Source of the DNA: Tannerella sp.
GTDB taxonomy: Bacteria > Bacteroidota > Bacteroidia > Bacteroidales > Tannerellaceae
Direction of reading: 5' to 3'
NCBI GenBank assembly: GCA_031285565.1
Contig: JAITVY010000059.1
Location: forward strand, 1 to 33,655
Length of the DNA: 33,655 bases
Positions 9,701 to 16,615 of the stretch are shown in pieces. Numbering within the stretch: position 1 is the stretch's first letter; every line of letters begins with the position of its first letter. Under the pieces are notes generated by a model. It did no database searches. It worked only from the letters and a program-made list of their open reading frames with translations, and was not told the origin of the DNA. The position numbers and the translations under genes are program-made.

Positions 9701-9816
9701 GTGCTTCCAGTTATAGCAAAAATACCAGACGACTTTAACGGCTCAATTGTAAAATCTATCTCAAATTCTCCCTCCAATGAAGCGAGATTTTTTCCTCTTA
9801 TTGCCAATATTCTCAT
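6730..9816 (-). CDS. sbcC: Exonuclease SbcCD, ATPase subunit SbcC
   Basis: A 1028-aa SMC/Rad50-type ATPase. It has an N-terminal ATPase half with Walker A G-S-T-G-S-G-K-S-T at residues 37-45 and a Q-loop region (L-L-A-Q-G-D-F). Long coiled coils of Glu, Lys and Leu-rich sequence flank a zinc hook C-P-V-C at 513-516, and the C-terminal half carries the signature L-S-G-G-E-S and Walker B L-F-I-D-E-G-F-G-S-L-D. With SbcD it forms the bacterial Mre11-Rad50 homologue, which opens hairpins and processes DNA ends and protein-blocked ends. Length is normal for the family. Its ATG overlaps the sbcD stop in an ATGA tetranucleotide (9813-9816), so it is translationally coupled. Confidence 0.96.
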   Translation of the reverse strand: MRILAIRGKNLASLEGEFEIDFTIEPLKSSGIFAITGSTGSGKSTLLDALCLALFDDTPRTNRASENNIQIADVRDKTINQKDSRNILRRGTSDGYAEVDFVSLGGEKFRSRWNVRRSRDKVDGTLQNTELRLTNLTTHIEEQGRKTELISKITALIGLTFDQFTRAVLLAQGDFATFLKATQKEKAELLEKLTGTEVYSRISTAIYEKSKSAEQELNSIKERIKDVELLSAEEIETLVAEKQPITQEIEVLKKEIDILTNKIKWIVDEATLNNGIKEAQQQLTETTETIEEAKPRYDYLAQVDSVQEIRDSFNELKTSNKQLAENKKHLVEQEKLREANALLLKQSIEKVTFCEDELLKHNEKFETIEPEIKQARELDVQITGVKNNTEEAEKEYKQAIEKKNKLEKSIAETQTTISSVKEIISHIELWFNQRQQYKEIIPRMDLIVSLLDDTATAIKQEANNVKTLASSKILLDNEIAKHVELTAESERLNKLLPAEIAALRVKLEAGKPCPVCGSEHHPYSNISGEILEETELIKAKKEVADKITVQSTRIENLKNDTIRLASVIENYANQSSEALSKLDGFLVVVPDWKTKFEQGDLQNSLKSLAETWSKNELALNTANEQITNLQTSLHLAKEHLIEAEENYTAKEGKYKNVKNVLTELQEKRNGLLEGKVADDIERQYLQRRKELSDNLSKLKGEKDTILDATEKEEGVIKQICQEISRLSGHCDSLQKMVDEWILSKNANITIERLSDLLSKDNTWIIAEREKLNKLHQSKTAALATLNERKKTLENHHLLECKPAEEETNDSLQEALLNKQEAILHKTSRNAEIDIIFANHNKGKVRIVLFEKELNEKSALSENWKKLNEMLGSADGAKFKVLAQGYTLDALLAYANKHLQELSKRYEIQRIPDTLALQVVDLDMLGEIRTVHSLSGGESFLISLALALGLSSLSSNRMKVESLFIDEGFGSLDIDTLRIAMDALERLQTQGRKIGVISHVAEMTERINAQIQVVKTINGKSRIEIKGIV

Positions 9817-10997
9817 AACTCAATATCCTGTATTACTTCCTGCAAAAGGGTTCTCATTTTTTCGGGCATTTCTTCTCCGTTAAACCGCCGACGAAAGATA
9901 TCTGTAGCAATGTCCATCGGATGGATGGTTTGTAACTGTTCATAAGTGATCGTTTGTGTTTCTGTTTCCCGTCTTGGAGTAATCGCAGTTATACGAGCCA
10001 ATCGCACCGACTTTGTTTTCAATGCATCTTCTATATGATGTCGCAAAGACGGTTCCGGTTCAGTTATCAGAATTTTTATCTCCAGATAAGGAGATGTTTC
10101 ATTTGCCTCCCCTTCAGGCAAATCAGCAATTTTTTCAAGCACTTCGTCCAAAGGCATCGGCTCTGTAGGAATGCTTAACAATTTTACGGGCGTATCGAAC
10201 TCAATACGTTCAACTTTGGTCGTATCGGTTATTTCAATAAATGTAACACCTTGCTTATTATTCTTCTCGGAAAAAGACATTGGCAATGGCGAACCTGAGT
10301 ATCTGACATTTTCACGACCTGAAACCAGCTGTGCACGGTGGAGATGTCCAAGAGCAATATAAGCTATATCCTTCGCAAATGATTCGGGCGATATACATTC
10401 CAGTCCACCGATGATTGTACGTTCTGAGCGATCATTTTCTGATATTTCCGATCCGGTAGCCTGTAAATGCCCCATTGCAATAATAGGCTCTTTCTGATCT
10501 TTTACTTGATCATATAGCATTTCATACATCATTTGTACTCCTTGGGCATAGGTTTCGGCATCCGGATAATCACCTTGCCGCAAATAGGGTACAGCAAGGC
10601 AGTAACCACCTTTATTGAGCGGAACAATTAGATAGTTAAAATCAATATCACCTTCATCCGTTCGTTTTATGACCCCGCGGACAGAAACATTCATACCCTC
10701 CAATAAAGGATTTGGCGCTTCGAGGCGAGCTGCAGAGTCATGATTCCCGGCAATAATGATTATCTGTAAGTCAGAGTTCTCTATTGTAATGTCACGTAAA
10801 AAATGATAATAAATTCTTTGAGATTCTGCCGATGGGTTGGGACTGTCAAATATATCTCCAGCAACTAATAGAACATCAATGTCTCGTTCCTTGATTTGCT
10901 TTTTTAACCATTCTAGAAATTTGATATGCTCCGTTTTGCGGTCATAATCAAAAAGTGTTTGTCCGATGTGCCAGTCGGCAGTATGAATGATTTTCAT
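9813..10997 (-). CDS. sbcD: Exonuclease SbcCD, nuclease subunit SbcD
   Basis: A 394-aa Mre11-type calcineurin-like phosphoesterase. All the metal-binding motifs are visible in order: H-T-A-D-W-H-I-G near the start, V-A-G-D-I-F-D, A-G-N-H-D-S, M-G-H-L-Q and L-G-H-L-H. This subunit supplies Mn-dependent exo- and endonuclease activity and binds the SbcC ATPase. Its start codon overlaps the stop of the upstream AAA-type ATPase (ATGA, 10994-10997), and its stop overlaps the sbcC start in the same way. The three genes are therefore one translational unit, which is unusual because sbcD is normally first in its operon. Confidence 0.96.
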   Translation of the reverse strand: MKIIHTADWHIGQTLFDYDRKTEHIKFLEWLKKQIKERDIDVLLVAGDIFDSPNPSAESQRIYYHFLRDITIENSDLQIIIIAGNHDSAARLEAPNPLLEGMNVSVRGVIKRTDEGDIDFNYLIVPLNKGGYCLAVPYLRQGDYPDAETYAQGVQMMYEMLYDQVKDQKEPIIAMGHLQATGSEISENDRSERTIIGGLECISPESFAKDIAYIALGHLHRAQLVSGRENVRYSGSPLPMSFSEKNNKQGVTFIEITDTTKVERIEFDTPVKLLSIPTEPMPLDEVLEKIADLPEGEANETSPYLEIKILITEPEPSLRHHIEDALKTKSVRLARITAITPRRETETQTITYEQLQTIHPMDIATDIFRRRFNGEEMPEKMRTLLQEVIQDIEL

Positions 10998-13219
10998 AAC
11001 ACCACTTCTTTCTCAATTTCGGGCTCAATTCCCATCATTAAATTGTAATGTCCCGGATTTTCAGTATGAGTGAAAATACCTTTAAAAACATCTAAGTATT
11101 TTGTGATTGTTTCATCAGGAGCTTCTATATACAAATCATCAGGGAGAGTATGAGAACCTTCATTTGCCCAACTTAGTAGAGACCTGCAAATTTCTCTTTC
11201 TTCTTGTGTCCCGAATTTATTAATCAAAAAATCATCTCTCTTGTTTCCAAGAATACTAAAGAAGGTCTCCAAAATTCTTCTCATAGCATTTTGAATCGTT
11301 ATTCCAGAGTTCTTTTCCCACTCCTTTATTTCACGCCATAAGAGTTCATAAGATGATTGTATGGGGTTGTTTTCTCCATAGTAGTGGATAGTCGACAACT
11401 TGCCATTTTTTCTTAAAATCCAAAAATGAGATTTTTCTCCTTTTCTATTTAATCCCTCATAAGAAACCTCTTTGTGAAAATACACATTATGGGTTAAAAG
11501 CACTATTTGCCTAATGTTGCCAATATCCGATTTTATATCTTTTATTATTTCTTTTATCAAAGTACTGACTATAAACAATACATTACTGTCTAAACTTGAA
11601 ATGGGATCATCGACAACTAGAATTCTTTCCTCATTGACAGAATCTTCTGATATTCCACCTTTGGCAAGTTGTAAGAAATATAAAAATGTGATGAATGTTA
11701 TTTCTCCTTCGCTTAGTGTATGTTCAGCAATTGTTCCATCTTCTCGCTGAATTTGATAAAAACCACTTTCAGTCGCAGGCACAATGGTAAAGGTCAGAAA
11801 TCCATATGATTTTAAAAGTCTGTCAATTTCATTGACTGTGGGTTGGATGCTGGTGGTATTTTTGCTCAGAGCTTTAATTTCATCATCTAAAGTTTTATAA
11901 TCAGCCAATTTTGCTTTTAGCTGTGCATCAAGAGCTGTTATGCCTTTTTCTAAATTCCCTTTTTCTGTATTGAATTTGGAAATATCAGTCCTAAATTCTT
12001 CAATAATAAATTTCCAAATCGATGCTATCAATGCGGCCTTTTCGTTAGTAAAGTCGGATACAATATCATTATGTTTCTTTATTTCAAGATTAGCATCCGT
12101 AATTAGCCCAGCAATTAATTCTAATTGTTCTTTCAAATATGAAAGTTCAACACTTCGACTAGGCTCTTTAATTTTTCCGGTTAATAACTCGTTGTTGACC
12201 GTGTTTTGACTGACGAATGTTTTAAGATATGCCGAAAACTTGTCGAGATTTAATTTTGTGTTTTTGAAATCTTTTTGGTTAATCTCAATTGTATTTAGTT
12301 CATTAAACAGGTTCAAAGTCAAAGAACTGTATTCCTGCCTTAAATCTTTTATCAGTGTGATATCTTTCAAATAAGTTTCATCAAAAAAATTCTCTAATTG
12401 AGTTTTAAAATCATCAGTAATTGTTTGTTGTTGGCAAAAGGGGCAGATTTTATCTTCCTGCAGATATGAACGCCCCTGGTTGACCCAGTCATTTATATTT
12501 AATTTCTGTATGAGCTTTGCAATATCTACATCTGCTTTCCCGACAATAATTTTCTTCCAGATCAAATTGGTCTCAATTTCTATTATTCTATCATACGTAA
12601 TTGCATTTATAGGAATGATTTCTTTGGGAACTTCTCCGAAAATCGTTTTTGCTTTTTCTTTTAAATCATCAAGAGCAGATAATATTGCTGTATTATTGGT
12701 AAATTCATGTAGCAATTTATCTTTAAATTTTTCTTTATTTAAAGATCCAACAAAAGCTTCTTTAAAAACAGGTTCATGTTTTTTATAAATTTTTGTCCAG
12801 CATGTTTCTTTAAACTCTTCCTCTAATGCTTCTTTTTTTTGAATTTGAGTATTCAGGGTTTCTCTTTTTTGTGCTCCCTCTGCTTTTATCTTTTTTAGTT
12901 CTTCTGCTTTATCTTCAATAGCTTTTAGTTGTTCAGCAGTTGCTTCTCCCAGTGTAAAGACTCCACTTATTTTCCCTTTTCCAAAATTTCTTTCACGAAA
13001 TTCTTTGTTATAAACTAATGTTTTTAATTCTTGTCCATTTTCCCAATTTAAAGAACAGTCCCCAAATTTTGTACTTTTTGTATCATGCAGAAAATTGGAT
13101 ATTGTAGTTTTTCCACAAGCATTTGCACCATAGATAAAATTGACTTTCTTTAATCCATTGATTTGAATGCCTGTATCATTAAATGTAGCGATATTCTTAA
13201 TAGTAATTGATTCAATCAT
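10994..13219 (-). CDS. AAA_13-type ABC ATPase, candidate RloC-like anticodon nuclease
   Basis: A 741-aa ABC-type ATPase: Walker A G-A-N-A-C-G-K-T-T at residues 31-39, a coiled-coil region with a zinc-hook-like C-P-F-C at 259-262, signature L-S-E-G-E at 502-506, Walker B I-L-V-V-D-D-P-I-S-S-L-D at 533-544, and H-loop L-L-T-H-N at 574-578. This layout matches the AAA_13 family containing PrrC and RloC; the zinc hook and length resemble RloC rather than the shorter PrrC. In the C-terminal domain R647-x3-E651 and H690 could form the Arg-Glu-His triad known for PrrC/RloC tRNA cleavage, but triad assignment is my inference. Other AAA_13 members are not proven nucleases. It overlaps sbcD by 4 nt. 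By eye the gene is more AT-rich than its neighbours, hinting at acquisition. No Shine-Dalgarno site is visible. Confidence 0.75.
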   Translation of the reverse strand: MIESITIKNIATFNDTGIQINGLKKVNFIYGANACGKTTISNFLHDTKSTKFGDCSLNWENGQELKTLVYNKEFRERNFGKGKISGVFTLGEATAEQLKAIEDKAEELKKIKAEGAQKRETLNTQIQKKEALEEEFKETCWTKIYKKHEPVFKEAFVGSLNKEKFKDKLLHEFTNNTAILSALDDLKEKAKTIFGEVPKEIIPINAITYDRIIEIETNLIWKKIIVGKADVDIAKLIQKLNINDWVNQGRSYLQEDKICPFCQQQTITDDFKTQLENFFDETYLKDITLIKDLRQEYSSLTLNLFNELNTIEINQKDFKNTKLNLDKFSAYLKTFVSQNTVNNELLTGKIKEPSRSVELSYLKEQLELIAGLITDANLEIKKHNDIVSDFTNEKAALIASIWKFIIEEFRTDISKFNTEKGNLEKGITALDAQLKAKLADYKTLDDEIKALSKNTTSIQPTVNEIDRLLKSYGFLTFTIVPATESGFYQIQREDGTIAEHTLSEGEITFITFLYFLQLAKGGISEDSVNEERILVVDDPISSLDSNVLFIVSTLIKEIIKDIKSDIGNIRQIVLLTHNVYFHKEVSYEGLNRKGEKSHFWILRKNGKLSTIHYYGENNPIQSSYELLWREIKEWEKNSGITIQNAMRRILETFFSILGNKRDDFLINKFGTQEEREICRSLLSWANEGSHTLPDDLYIEAPDETITKYLDVFKGIFTHTENPGHYNLMMGIEPEIEKEVVL

Positions 13220-13337
13220 AATTTCATGATTTATTTATTTATTATTTTTCATTATCCCAATCTCGTTCATACACCATTCTGGCTTTTATCTTGATTCTAC
13301 TCATATTGTAGTTCACATTTTTTGGGGTCAATCTCCA

Positions 13338-14522
13338 TTAAAATAACTCTTTCGGATTAATCTTCAAAAATTCCTCATAAGAAATCCCACCAGTACCAAT
13401 CAGTAACATCTTATCTGGATGAAATTTCTCGTTAAATATTCCCATTCCTGCGTTATCTGCACTGGCACCGCTTTTCACTTCTAGCCCGATTACCTTATTT
13501 CCTTTTTCGAGTATAAAATCTACTTCATTATTACCCTCTCGCCAGTAATGGAGATTATATCTTTCAGATATCGAATGATTAAGCAAATGGGCGCCTACAG
13601 ACGATTCAACTAACCGACCCCACAGTTTTGGGTTTACAATGGCGGTCGAATAGGTTTCGTCATCTTGTGACGTCAGTAATGCATTATTATACACCTGAAA
13701 CTTTGGACTGGATGACCGTTTGCGAATTACGCTTCCTGCATACTTTTCCAGTCCACCTAACAAACCACAGTCGGATAATAATTTGAGGTAATTCGCCAAG
13801 GTAGTTGTATTACCTGCATCCTGTAGCTGGCCAGTAATTTTAGTATATGAAAGAATCTGTCCTGAATACAAGCAGCCAAGTTCAAACAACCGTTTTAGCA
13901 ACGCGGGCTTATCCACACGGGTCAACATCAGAATATCTTTGGAGATACTGGTCTCTATGAGTGAGTCTTTTATATAGCTTTTCCAGCGCTCTTCATCATT
14001 AATCAATAATGCAGAACCCGGGTACCCTCCGAAATAAACATACTGCTCGATAGACCAACCAAAAGCGGCTTCCATTTCAGCAAATGGCCAATGACCAAGA
14101 TAAAACGTCTCAAAACGTCCGGCCAGCGATTCCGTTAAACCTTTCTGAATAAGAAGGCGGGATGACCCTAGCAGGATAACCTTGATATTTACTTGCTCGC
14201 GAGTATCCTTATCCCATTGCTGTTTGACAACTTCGCTCCAATTATCTATCTTTTGTATCTCATCAATCACAAGGAGATATTCTGAAGCGCCGGAGGCTTT
14301 CATTTTCAGCCGCGCCGTCTCCCAAACTTGCATCAGCCAGGCCGAGTTAGTTGCCACAATAGCATCAGCGGACTCAGATACATACGAGATGGATAACTGA
14401 GATAACAATTGGTTCACCATAGTGGTTTTCCCCACCTGGCGAGGGCCAAGGATTACCTGAATGAACTTTCGCGGCTCTTCTATTCTTGATTTAACCTGCT
14501 TCAAATAAGAACGTTCGTACAT
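13338..14522 (-). CDS. AAA+ ATPase with C-terminal DUF4143 domain
   Basis: A 394-aa protein of the AAA_14/DUF4143 family, widespread in bacteria and of undefined function. Walker A is G-P-R-Q-V-G-K-T-T near residue 26, Walker B is L-L-V-I-D-E-I-Q-K, and a sensor-like L-L-G-S-S-R-L follows. The second half has the DUF4143 features, including L-L-S-D-C-G-L-L and the nuclease-like tail N-E-V-D-F-I-L-E ... G-L-E-V-K-S-G, which resembles a PD-(D/E)xK core. The protein has no signal peptide and should be cytosolic. It lies 118 nt upstream of the RloC-like gene on the same strand; linkage to that operon is possible but not shown. Confidence 0.88.
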   Translation of the reverse strand: MYERSYLKQVKSRIEEPRKFIQVILGPRQVGKTTMVNQLLSQLSISYVSESADAIVATNSAWLMQVWETARLKMKASGASEYLLVIDEIQKIDNWSEVVKQQWDKDTREQVNIKVILLGSSRLLIQKGLTESLAGRFETFYLGHWPFAEMEAAFGWSIEQYVYFGGYPGSALLINDEERWKSYIKDSLIETSISKDILMLTRVDKPALLKRLFELGCLYSGQILSYTKITGQLQDAGNTTTLANYLKLLSDCGLLGGLEKYAGSVIRKRSSSPKFQVYNNALLTSQDDETYSTAIVNPKLWGRLVESSVGAHLLNHSISERYNLHYWREGNNEVDFILEKGNKVIGLEVKSGASADNAGMGIFNEKFHPDKMLLIGTGGISYEEFLKINPKELF

Positions 14523-14923
14523 CTTGAAATAATTTACTCAATACTAAGAGCAAATTTACTCAAATTTATTAGATTGCCAAAATAAACTGAATATCTTTAT
14601 CGGATATCTCGACTTATTCACTCATCTCCCCCATACTAAGCGGCTTGAAATCGTCATAATGAGCTGATTATTACAGCCCATAGTAATTTCGCTGATAGCA
14701 CGGAACTGTCATTTGTGTAAGGTCACACAAAGCATATCCTCCGGCGAGATGGAGCTATGGAAAGATCACATAGAATCAGAGATCAAAGAAGGATAGTAGC
14801 ACATTATGCCGAACATAGCGAACCGGCTTAAGCCGGCTTATATTTAATCACAAAGTAATAACTCGTGTTGGTCAATGCCGGGTACTGAACTCCCGCATAC
14901 AACACATAAAAACAAACAAAAAC
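14523..14923. other. Divergent intergenic region without a gene
   Basis: About 400 nt separate the minus-strand DUF4143 gene from the plus-strand helix-turn-helix pair. I see no convincing coding frame or tRNA. It holds the CCGGCTTAAGCCGG palindrome and a small TGTGT/ACACA stem near 14715-14730. The 40 nt before 14924 are A-rich with no Shine-Dalgarno site, as is common for Bacteroidetes genes. Confidence 0.5.
14823..14840. promoter_or_regulatory. Perfect palindrome and direct repeat, candidate operator
   Basis: CCGGCTTAAGCCGG (14823-14836) is a perfect 14-bp palindrome. It overlaps two direct copies of CCGGCTTA spaced 10 bp apart (14823-14830 and 14833-14840), that is, one helical turn. It lies 84 nt before the first helix-turn-helix gene, a plausible binding site for one of those proteins. 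Confidence 0.4.
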
Positions 14924-15199
14924 ATGGAATTTATAATTATGGATGGAGCTTTATTTGATTTACTGATTGAGAAGCTCAACAATTTAGCAGATAAAGCCAG
15001 TAAGATACATAGTGGGAAAGATGCCATTTTGGAGAAGTGGATCGACAATCAAGAGGTTTGTGAAATCCTGGGCATCAGTAAGCGCACATTGCAAACATTA
15101 CGTGATACTGGCAAATTGCCCTTTACAATGATTGAACACAAGGTTTATTATCGACCTAAAGATGTCGAAGCTTTCATAAATAAGCACATTAAAAAATAA
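14924..15199 (+). CDS. Excisionase-like helix-turn-helix protein 1
   Basis: A 91-aa DNA-binding protein of the HTH_17/excisionase type found in Bacteroidetes conjugative and mobilizable transposons. The core is N-Q-E-V-C-E-I-L-G-I-S-K-R-T-L-Q-T-L-R-D-T-G-K-L-P, followed by the wing V-Y-Y-R-P-K-D-V-E-A-F-I-N-K-H-I-K-K. Proteins of this kind act as directionality factors or transcriptional regulators of mobile elements. The ATG at 14924 was taken; the in-frame ATG at 14939 (M-D-G-A-L-F) is an alternative, as neither has a strong ribosome-binding site. A paralogous gene follows 7 nt downstream. No integrase, relaxase or Tra gene is present, so the pair looks like a remnant. Confidence 0.82.
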   Translation: MEFIIMDGALFDLLIEKLNNLADKASKIHSGKDAILEKWIDNQEVCEILGISKRTLQTLRDTGKLPFTMIEHKVYYRPKDVEAFINKHIKK

Positions 15200-15206
15200 C
15201 AATCAG

Positions 15207-15506
15207 ATGAAACATAGCTTAATAGATCAGTCAGATGAACGGATTATTTCCATGCTGGGAATCATCGAAAAGCTCAGCCATATTATATCTGAAATAAATA
15301 CACGCACGATGAAACGACCACTAAACAATGAATTCTATCTTACAGATAAAGAAATATGTGAGAAATTGAAGGTAAGTCGCCGCACTTTACAAGAATGGCG
15401 ATATAGTGGACGGATTAGTTATATCCAGATAGGCGGCAAGATAATTTTCCGGGAAAGCGACATTCAAGCTTTGCTTGAAAAGCATCTTCGAAAAGCATTT
15501 AGATAG
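15207..15506 (+). CDS. Excisionase-like helix-turn-helix protein 2
   Basis: A 99-aa paralogue of the preceding gene. The helix-turn-helix D-K-E-I-C-E-K-L-K-V-S-R-R-T-L-Q-E-W-R-Y-S-G-R-I-S aligns with the first protein, and the wing I-I-F-R-E-S-D-I-Q-A-L-L-E-K-H-L-R-K is in the same place, followed by a basic tail. Two adjacent small HTH proteins of this type resemble the xis pair of CTnDOT-type elements; this comparison is from knowledge of the family layout, not alignment. It is cotranscribed with its neighbour (7-nt gap), and a hairpin begins 25 nt after its stop. Confidence 0.82.
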   Translation: MKHSLIDQSDERIISMLGIIEKLSHIISEINTRTMKRPLNNEFYLTDKEICEKLKVSRRTLQEWRYSGRISYIQIGGKIIFRESDIQALLEKHLRKAFR

Positions 15507-15531
15507 ATATTCTGTCTATTGCAAATAAGTT

Positions 15532-15567
15532 CAGCCGTAAGATTTCTAACAAGATTTCTTGCGGCTG
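15532..15567 (+). terminator. Hairpin downstream of the helix-turn-helix pair
   Basis: CAGCCGTAAGA (15532-15542) pairs with TCTTGCGGCTG (15557-15567), an 11-bp stem with one G-T wobble and a 14-nt loop. It follows the stop codon of the second HTH gene but lacks a clear T-run, so it may be a weak terminator or the structural end of an element. Confidence 0.4.
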
Positions 15568-15592
15568 ATATGTGCTTATATGTGCGAATTTT

Positions 15593-15934
15593 CTATGGGA
15601 AAAATAATATGAGGTCAGGTAACGAAAATAATGCGAGATTTTGCACTGTTTTTCTCTGCAAATCAGATGAATTACGTTTCATTTGCGTCGTTTTGTTTTG
15701 ACTTGCGTTGAGTTCACTATACACCTTGCTAGACACAAGCGTATCACCCACCAATGTAGGTTTTATATTTCCGGGTAATTCACCAGACAAGATATCACGA
15801 TTCATATTATCGATTACAGCATTATCCATCACGATTTCCGATACAGTGTTATTGCCTGCATTTACTTTTGCCGCGGGTTCCTGTTCATAACCCGACAATG
15901 CAAGCAGTCCGATACAAAATAAAAGAAGCTTCAT
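15593..15934 (-). pseudogene. Damaged lipoprotein-like gene (lipobox Cys replaced by Tyr)
   Basis: A 113-codon frame opening M-K-L-L-L-F-C-I-G-L-L-A-L-S-G-Y-E-Q-E-P. The sequence is that of a lipoprotein signal, but the expected Cys after L-S-G is Tyr (TAT, one transition from TGT). The next part, N-N-T-V-S-E-I-V-M-D-N-A-V-I-D-N-M, vaguely recalls the start of exported nitroreductase-like lipoproteins, after which the sequence no longer resembles that family and ends abruptly in hydrophobic residues. I read it as a truncated, decayed gene; the nitroreductase link is weak. It lies 34 nt downstream of the GNAT gene. Confidence 0.4.
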
Positions 15935-15968
15935 ACCTATAACCTGATTACAAATAAAAGTTCAAGAT

Positions 15969-16475
15969 TTATCCCAGTAATTTCTCATATGCTACCCGGG
16001 GATTTCCATCAGCCAGAAAAATACGGCCGCAATATATGAAACCGTTCTTTTCTAATGTGCGTCGCATAGGAACATTAGCTTCGTGCGTGTCGACTTTCAC
16101 ACTCGCTATCCCCTTTTCCAAAGCCATTTCTTCTACCTTTTTCAGTAACAACGAGGCTATCCCGCTTTTCTTTATGCGATTATCAACCGCCATACGGTGA
16201 ACCACAACAAATGTCCCATTACTCAACCATTCACCATCGTAAATACGATCATATGTAGGTTCATTATTATAAATGATTACCTCCATGGCTACTATCCGGT
16301 CATTATCAACCAACACATAAGCATGTCCGTTTTCAATATCCCGGCGGATAACCTCCGGGGCCGGATAACCGTTTTGCCACTGATCTACCCCTAACAATTT
16401 CAACGACTCCTGTGCCTGACCGACAATCTCCATCATTGAGGGAAGATCAGGAAGTAATGCCAAACGAAAAACCAT
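15969..16475 (-). CDS. GNAT-family N-acetyltransferase
   Basis: A 168-aa acetyltransferase with the usual GNAT order: an N-terminal F-R-L-A-L-L-P-D-L-P-S-M-M-E-I segment, strand beta-4 F-V-V-V-H-R-M-A-V, the acetyl-CoA loop I-K-K-S-G-I-A-S-L-L-L-K-K-V-E (a slightly degenerate R/Q-x-x-G-x-A), and the C-terminal D-T-H-E-A-N-V-P-M-R-R-T-L-E-K-N-G-F motif, where the Asn and Gly-Phe are typical. The acceptor substrate cannot be told from sequence. A hairpin repeat separates it from the upstream aldo/keto reductase gene on the same strand, so it probably has its own expression. Confidence 0.9.
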   Translation of the reverse strand: MVFRLALLPDLPSMMEIVGQAQESLKLLGVDQWQNGYPAPEVIRRDIENGHAYVLVDNDRIVAMEVIIYNNEPTYDRIYDGEWLSNGTFVVVHRMAVDNRIKKSGIASLLLKKVEEMALEKGIASVKVDTHEANVPMRRTLEKNGFIYCGRIFLADGNPRVAYEKLLG

Positions 16476-16500
16476 ATGCTTGTATTTTTAAAATGAATCT

Positions 16501-16546
16501 AAGTAGCTGTCAGGAACTTATATTGTAAAATGCCTAACAGTTACTT
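16501..16546. repeat. Intergenic hairpin repeat, copy 1
   Basis: AAGTAGCTGTCAGG (16501-16514) and CCTAACAGTTACTT (16533-16546) form an imperfect inverted repeat around an AT-rich loop. The right half (16521-16547) matches 28951-28977 with a single difference, so it is one copy of a dispersed family. It lies between the aldo/keto reductase stop and the GNAT start. Confidence 0.65.
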
Positions 16547-16615
16547 AGAACAAAGATAATAGATTTTCAGAGCCAATATAAATTTTATTGCATTCTTTTT
16601 TAGTAGCTGTTCCGC

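Noticed and set aside
14640..14820. Possible tRNA or structured RNA in the divergent gap
   Set aside because: Only a short TGTGT/ACACA stem is visible; no T-loop motif or acceptor pairing could be found.
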